DNA of 64,000 bases from Kribbella rubisoli (GTDB taxonomy: Bacteria > Actinomycetota > Actinomycetes > Propionibacteriales > Kribbellaceae): contig NZ_SHKR01000014.1 of NCBI RefSeq assembly GCF_004217145.1, positions 744,001 to 808,000 of the forward strand. Reading direction: 5' to 3'. The stretch's first letter is position 1. Every line of letters begins with the position of its first letter. Made by a program: the position numbers and the translations under genes. Below are positions 60,517-64,000 of the stretch, in pieces. The notes beneath the pieces were generated by a model. That model had not been told where the DNA came from. It did not search any database and worked only from the letters and a program-made list of their open reading frames with translations.

Positions 60517-60636
60517 AATGCGGCAAAAACCTGACCCGACCATCACGGGGGAACGGCCGGGCCAGGCATTATCGATAGTACCCCGGATCACCGCCCGTGG
60601 TCGGCTAATTCGGAGGCGGACGCGCCGGGTCTCCTC

Positions 60637-60649
60637 TACCCTGAGCGGC
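60637..60649 (+). promoter_or_regulatory. Candidate -10 element of the MQTRS leader
   Basis: TACCCT at 60637-60642 is followed by seven bases and the ATG of a five-codon ORF at 60650, so the transcript of the MFS gene would start on this leader ORF. Confidence 0.5.
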
Positions 60650-60667
60650 ATGCAAACCCGCTCCTGA
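60650..60667 (+). CDS. Leader peptide MQTRS ahead of MFS exporter
   Basis: ATG CAA ACC CGC TCC TGA encodes MQTRS, placed seven bases after a TACCCT hexamer and 109 bases before the MFS ATG. The segment between contains the 12-base palindrome TCAAGCGCTTGA (60714-60725) and further GC-rich pairings. Short leaders of this kind regulate resistance genes by ribosome stalling when an antibiotic is present. That role is inferred; the ORF is short enough to arise by chance. Confidence 0.5.
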   Translation: MQTRS

Positions 60668-60776
60668 AAAGCGCACCTCCGCGGCCTGATCCGGGCCACC
60701 GTCGTGCGTCACGTCAAGCGCTTGACCGCCGGTCGCGCTTCGTCATGCCCGCACACGCTTTCGGGAGCATTTCGAC

Positions 60777-62030
60777 ATGTCTGTCTACCGGTCCGCGGAC
60801 CCTGTTAGGACGTACTACGCCTACAACGCAGCGTGGTCGTTCCTCGCCGCGCTGTCCTTCACCCTCAGCGCGGTCTACTACGTCCGCGACGCCGGCCTGA
60901 ACCCGCTGCAGATGGTCCTGGTCGGGACCACGCTCGAGCTCGCCTGCTTCCTCTTCGAGATCCCCACCGGCATCGTCGCCGACCTCTACAGCCGCCGACT
61001 GTCGATCATCATCGGCTTCGTCCTGATCGGCGCCGGCTTCCTGCTCCAGGGCCTGGTGCCGGCATTTCTCGCGATCCTCGCCGCACAGGTCCTCTGGGGC
61101 GTCGGCTTCACGTTCACCTCGGGCGCCGATCAGGCCTGGATCACCGACGAGATCGGCACCGAGCGCGCCGCCCCGGTCTTCGTCCGGGCGCAGCAGTTCG
61201 AGCTCGGCGGCCGGATCGGCGGAATCGTCAGCGCCGGCGCGCTCGGTCTCATCAGCCTGCCGCTGCCGATGGCGGTCTCCGGCGCCGGGATGATCCTGCT
61301 CGCGCTGATGCTCGGCGTCTTCATGCGCGAACAGAACTTCCACCGGACCCCGAAGGACGAGCGCGACACGTTCCGGCAGATGGCCGAGACGTTCAAGAGC
61401 GGCCTCGATGCGGCCCGGCGGCGTCCCGTCGTACGCACGCTGGTGATCATCAGCCTGATCTCCGGTCTGGCCAGCGAGGCGTTCGACCGGCTGTGGTCGG
61501 TCAAGATCCTGAACTTCACCTTCCCGACCGTCTTCGGTACGTCGGACCCAGCGTTCTGGTTCACCGTGCTCGCACTCGTCGGGACGCTGTTGTCGCTGTT
61601 CACGTCCCTCGTACTGAACCGGCTCTCCCCCGACCGCCTGTCCGCCGTACATCCGACCGGCATCCTGGCGACGCTGGCGACGCTGCAGGTGGTCGGCATC
61701 TGCTCCTTCGCCCTGCTCGGGAACCTCTGGCTCGCGCTCGCGGCGATGTGGCTCAACACTGTCGCAGGCACCCTCGCCTACCCGATCGAGTCCGCCTGGC
61801 TGAACCGCCACGTCGACTCGAAGTCGCGCGCGACGGTGATCTCGATGGTCTCCCAGGCGAACGCGATCGGTCAGGTCGTCGGCGGCCCGCCGCTGGGAGC
61901 CTTGGGCCGCTCGACGTTGCGCGGTGCGTTGCTGGCGTCCGGATTGATCTCGACGCCGATCCCCCTGTTGTACCTGCGCCTCAAGGACGTACGCCGTACC
62001 CCTGCGGAGGAGGTCAGTCGTCGACCTTGA
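60777..62030 (+). CDS. MFS transporter, possible drug exporter
   Basis: A 417-aa major facilitator with about 12 helices: VRTYYAYNAAWSFLAALSFTLSAVYYVRDAGLNPLQMVL at the N-terminus and FEIPTGIVADLYSRRLSIIIGFVLIGAGFLLQ as the helix 2-3 signature, a pattern found in tetracycline/macrolide-type exporters of actinobacteria. The ATG at 60777 follows GGGAG. A 110-base leader with the MQTRS ORF precedes it. The 3' end overlaps the convergent TerC gene by 17 bases. The substrate is unknown. Confidence 0.88.
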   Translation: MSVYRSADPVRTYYAYNAAWSFLAALSFTLSAVYYVRDAGLNPLQMVLVGTTLELACFLFEIPTGIVADLYSRRLSIIIGFVLIGAGFLLQGLVPAFLAILAAQVLWGVGFTFTSGADQAWITDEIGTERAAPVFVRAQQFELGGRIGGIVSAGALGLISLPLPMAVSGAGMILLALMLGVFMREQNFHRTPKDERDTFRQMAETFKSGLDAARRRPVVRTLVIISLISGLASEAFDRLWSVKILNFTFPTVFGTSDPAFWFTVLALVGTLLSLFTSLVLNRLSPDRLSAVHPTGILATLATLQVVGICSFALLGNLWLALAAMWLNTVAGTLAYPIESAWLNRHVDSKSRATVISMVSQANAIGQVVGGPPLGALGRSTLRGALLASGLISTPIPLLYLRLKDVRRTPAEEVSRRP

Positions 62031-63012
62031 CGCGGATCGCTTCCCGGCGGCTGTCGTACGACGACTTGATCAGGCTGGCGACCGTGGTCACGAACAGCGT
62101 GGCGATGATGAAGCCGAGCGACGTCAGGATGCCGATATGCGGTAGGTGGATCGCGCCGATGTCGTCGATGTGCGAGCCGTGCAGCGCCTCGATGATCAGC
62201 TTGACGCCGATGAACGCGAGGATCACCGACAGGCCGACGTTCAGGTAGATGATCCGCTCGAGCAGACCGCCGATCAGGAAGTACAGCTGGCGCAGACCCA
62301 TCAGCGCGAACGCGTTGGCGGTCAGCACGATGTACGCGTCCTGGGTGAGCCCGAAGATCGCGGGGATCGAGTCGAGCGCGAAGATCACGTTCGCCATCCC
62401 GATCGCGGCGATCACGATCACCAGCGGCGTCACCAGCCGGCGACCGTCGATGCGGGTGGTCAGCTTGTCGCCGTCGTAGTCGTGCGAGATCGGGAGGATC
62501 CGGCGCATGCCCCGCAGTACGGCGTTCTCCTGGAAGTCGGTCTCGTCGTTCTCACCCTCGAGCGCCAGCCGGACCGCGGTATAGACCAGGAACGCGCCGA
62601 AGATGTAGAACACCCAGCTCGCCGCCGAGATCGCCGCCGCGCCGGCCAGGATGAAGATCGCCCGCAGCAGCATCGAGACCACGATGCCGATGTACAGCAC
62701 CTTGTCCTGCGCCAGGCTCGGTACGGCGAAGCGCGCCATGATGATCACGAACACGAACAGGTTGTCGACGCTGAGGCTGTACTCCGTGATGTAGCCGGCG
62801 ACGAACTCGCTGCCGGTCTGACCCGGACTGAACAGGAACAGACCGAGGGCGAAGAGTCCCGCGAGGCCGACGTAGAACAGCACCCACCGGGTCGCGTCCT
62901 TGATCGTCACGGTGTGGTTGCGGCGCGCGATCACGATCAGGTCGAACGCGACGATCGCGAGCAACCCGATGATCGTGAGCACCCAGACAACGGGTGGCAT
63001 GACAGAGACCAT
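62014..63012 (-). CDS. TerC family integral membrane protein (probable Mn-related)
   Basis: A 332-aa membrane protein with about nine helices: VAGYITEYSLSVDNLFVFVIIMARF carries the conserved acidic/polar TerC motif, IFALDSIPAIFGLTQDAYIVLTANAFALMGLRQLYFLIGGLLERI is the second TerC block. TerC proteins with a yybP-ykoY riboswitch export manganese or supply it to exoenzymes. The ATG at 63012 has GGAGG six bases upstream, held in a stem by the riboswitch expression platform. The gene ends inside the tail of the convergent MFS gene. Confidence 0.93.
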   Translation of the reverse strand: MVSVMPPVVWVLTIIGLLAIVAFDLIVIARRNHTVTIKDATRWVLFYVGLAGLFALGLFLFSPGQTGSEFVAGYITEYSLSVDNLFVFVIIMARFAVPSLAQDKVLYIGIVVSMLLRAIFILAGAAAISAASWVFYIFGAFLVYTAVRLALEGENDETDFQENAVLRGMRRILPISHDYDGDKLTTRIDGRRLVTPLVIVIAAIGMANVIFALDSIPAIFGLTQDAYIVLTANAFALMGLRQLYFLIGGLLERIIYLNVGLSVILAFIGVKLIIEALHGSHIDDIGAIHLPHIGILTSLGFIIATLFVTTVASLIKSSYDSRREAIRVKVDD

Positions 63013-63152
63013 GACGAACCTCCGGACGTGGGCATACCTCTAGCTCGGTCCGGAGGTCTCTTCCACCCAGGCGAACCTGGGCCGGCAGCACCGGTTCGGC
63101 CGCGAGGCCTCCCGTGATGACGACACTGCCGTGGCGGAATACTCCCCTCCAC
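63013..63152 (-). promoter_or_regulatory. yybP-ykoY manganese riboswitch
   Basis: The minus-strand leader of the TerC gene begins GGAGGGGAGTATTCC (63150-63136) and ends in GGAAGAGACCTCCGG, the hallmark segments of the yybP-ykoY Mn2+ aptamer, with two hairpin arms between (around GGCCTCGCGGCC and CCCAGGTTCGCCTGGG). The sequence ACCTCCGGAC (63057-63048) pairs perfectly with GTCCGGAGGT (63027-63018), which contains the ribosome-binding site, so control is probably translational. In the known class, Mn2+ binding turns expression on. Confidence 0.85.
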
Positions 63153-63233
63153 AAACGCTGTAAGCATATCCGGTTCCGATCTATTCCCGGACACACCCAG
63201 GATCGTATACCGCATACTGACTTCAATGCTAGA

Positions 63234-63272
63234 TTTGAGACATGAATGTCTCAAATGGGTTATTCTTGTCTC
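63234..63272 (+). promoter_or_regulatory. TetR operator and leaderless promoter
   Basis: TTTGAGACAT (63234-63243) and ATGTCTCAAA (63246-63255) are perfect ten-base arms with a two-base centre. TATTCT (63261-63266) follows and lies six bases before the ATG at 63273; a further TGTCTCAT half-site overlaps the start codon. The layout predicts tight autorepression of the TetR-MFS operon. Confidence 0.75.
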
Positions 63273-63821
63273 ATGGCTGTCGATCGGGAGCGAGTACTGC
63301 GGGATGCCGCGGGACTGCTGATGCGGAAGTCCGGGGCGACGATGGACGAGGTCGCGCGGGCCGCCGGGATCAGTCGCGCGACCTTGAACCGGCAGTTCGC
63401 CGGACGGGATGCCCTCGTGCGCGCGCTCGAGGAGCTCGGGCTTGCCGAGTGCGAGAGCGCGCTGGAGAGGGCCCGCGTCGATGACGGTCCGGCCTCCGAC
63501 GCAGTACGCCGGCTGGTGCGAGCGCTGGAGCCGGCCGCAGGCCTGCTCGCGTTCCTGTACTCAGAGAACCAGCTCTTCGAAGGCTACGGGCAGAACGAGG
63601 GCTGGGCCCGGCTGGACGCCCGGATGGTCGCGCTGTTCCGGCGCGGTCAGGAGGCCGGCGAGTTCCGGATCGATCTCAGTCCGGTCTGGTTGAGCGAGGC
63701 CCTCTACGGATTGCTGGTCTCCGCGGCCTGGGCGGTCTACGAGGGCCGCGTCGCCTCCAAGGATTTCACCTCGAACATCGCCGAGCTGCTGCTCGGCGGC
63801 GCAGTACGGAGAACGGAATGA
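63273..63821 (+). CDS. TetR-family transcriptional regulator
   Basis: A 182-aa repressor with an N-terminal helix-turn-helix (DRERVLRDAAGLLMRKSGATMDEVARAAGISRATLNRQFAGRDALV) and a C-terminal ligand domain ending in DFTSNIAELLLGG. The ATG at 63273 is chosen over the frame opening at 63246 because the latter lies inside the operator and TATTCT is six bases before 63273. The stop overlaps the MFS start (ATGA). It probably controls that exporter and itself. Confidence 0.92.
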   Translation: MAVDRERVLRDAAGLLMRKSGATMDEVARAAGISRATLNRQFAGRDALVRALEELGLAECESALERARVDDGPASDAVRRLVRALEPAAGLLAFLYSENQLFEGYGQNEGWARLDARMVALFRRGQEAGEFRIDLSPVWLSEALYGLLVSAAWAVYEGRVASKDFTSNIAELLLGGAVRRTE

Positions 63822-64000
63822 AGCAGCAGATCACGCGGCCGGGGCGCTGGCTCGCGCTCGGCGTACTCGTGCTGGCCGTGCTGCTCGTCGCGGTCGACGC
63901 AACGGTCCTCGGCCTGGCAACTCCCTTCCTCACCGAGGATCTGCAGCCGTCGGGCACGCAGCTGCTGTGGATCGGCGACGCGTATTCGTTCGTCCTCGCC
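63818..64000 (+). CDS. MFS transporter, 3' end beyond window (DHA2-like)
   Basis: The first 61 codons of a multidrug-type major facilitator: LALGVLVLAVLLVAVDATVLGLATPFLTEDL is the typical first helix of the 14-helix EmrB/QacA group, followed by QLLWIGDAYSFVLA. The ATG overlaps the TetR stop. The rest of the gene lies outside the window, so length and substrate cannot be judged. Confidence 0.85.
   Translation, partial: MKQQITRPGRWLALGVLVLAVLLVAVDATVLGLATPFLTEDLQPSGTQLLWIGDAYSFVLA

Overview
The window is high-GC DNA with the character of an actinobacterium. The GC-rich third codon positions, frequent GTG starts, many apparently leaderless genes, an IdeR/DtxR-type iron box and a SigE-family sigma factor all fit. 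The order leuS ... degV-comEA-comEC-holA-rpsT-lepA is a chromosomal arrangement common in Actinomycetota. A soil member of the Propionibacteriales such as Kribbella is my best guess, but that is inference from gene content. I saw no tRNA, rRNA, IS element, phage or CRISPR array.

Layout. 1-3.4 kb: two-component system, alpha/beta hydrolase, IMP-cyclohydrolase-like protein. 3.4-6.8 kb (minus): long-chain acyl-CoA ligase, asd, small tautomerase. 6.8-10.9 kb: a uronate/pectin-breakdown module, with a sodium symporter divergent from kduI-kduD-iclR and repeated GTTCC/GGAAC operators between them. 10.9-14.7 kb (minus): MOSC protein plus MFS exporter, then TetR plus MFS exporter. 14.9-17.7 kb (minus): lepA with an APH(6)-like kinase abutting it. 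17.8-20.4 kb: a second small-molecule kinase, a SigE-family sigma factor and a membrane-anchored propeller-like protein. 20.4-23.4 kb: secreted subtilase. 23.5-31.4 kb: SRPBCC protein, rpsT, holA, cysteine hydrolase, comEC, comEA, degV, PNPOx-like protein. 32-34.6 kb: XRE-STAND-TPR regulator between two gene-poor stretches. 35.1-38.15 kb: yjbQ and leuS, the latter behind a leader-peptide attenuator. 38.2-42 kb: a symporter, 82-aa membrane protein, PhyH and AraC operon. 42.1-46.1 kb: three-gene two-component operon, EEP-family hydrolase and a membrane protein. 46.3-52 kb: a 1574-residue protein holding four UvrA-type ABC modules, coupled to an alpha/alpha-toroid protein. 52-60 kb: CMD-like protein, iron-siderophore binding lipoprotein, GH95 alpha-L-fucosidase and a sugar ABC importer. 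60.1-64 kb: ArsR with a VOC remnant, an MFS exporter with a tiny leader ORF, a TerC protein under a yybP-ykoY (manganese) riboswitch, and a TetR-MFS pair cut by the window end.

How genes work together. Three carbon-uptake modules each carry a transporter, and two carry their own regulator: KduI/KduD/IclR and symporter; AraC/PhyH and symporter; GH95 with its ABC importer. Four MFS exporters (two with adjacent TetR genes), two aminoglycoside-kinase-like proteins and the UvrA-like protein suggest drug defence. Expression control is unusually readable here: a leucine attenuator, a Mn riboswitch, an iron box lying inside the 3' end of the neighbouring gene, and a TANNNT hexamer placed 6-8 bases ahead of many start codons.

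The most unusual items are the four-module UvrA-like protein with its toroid partner, the leuS leader peptide MRVSLLLS with its terminator, and the MQTRS leader ORF ahead of an exporter. Start sites were re-chosen wherever the longest reading frame ran over a neighbouring gene. All functional calls rest on sequence motifs read by eye, without database searches.
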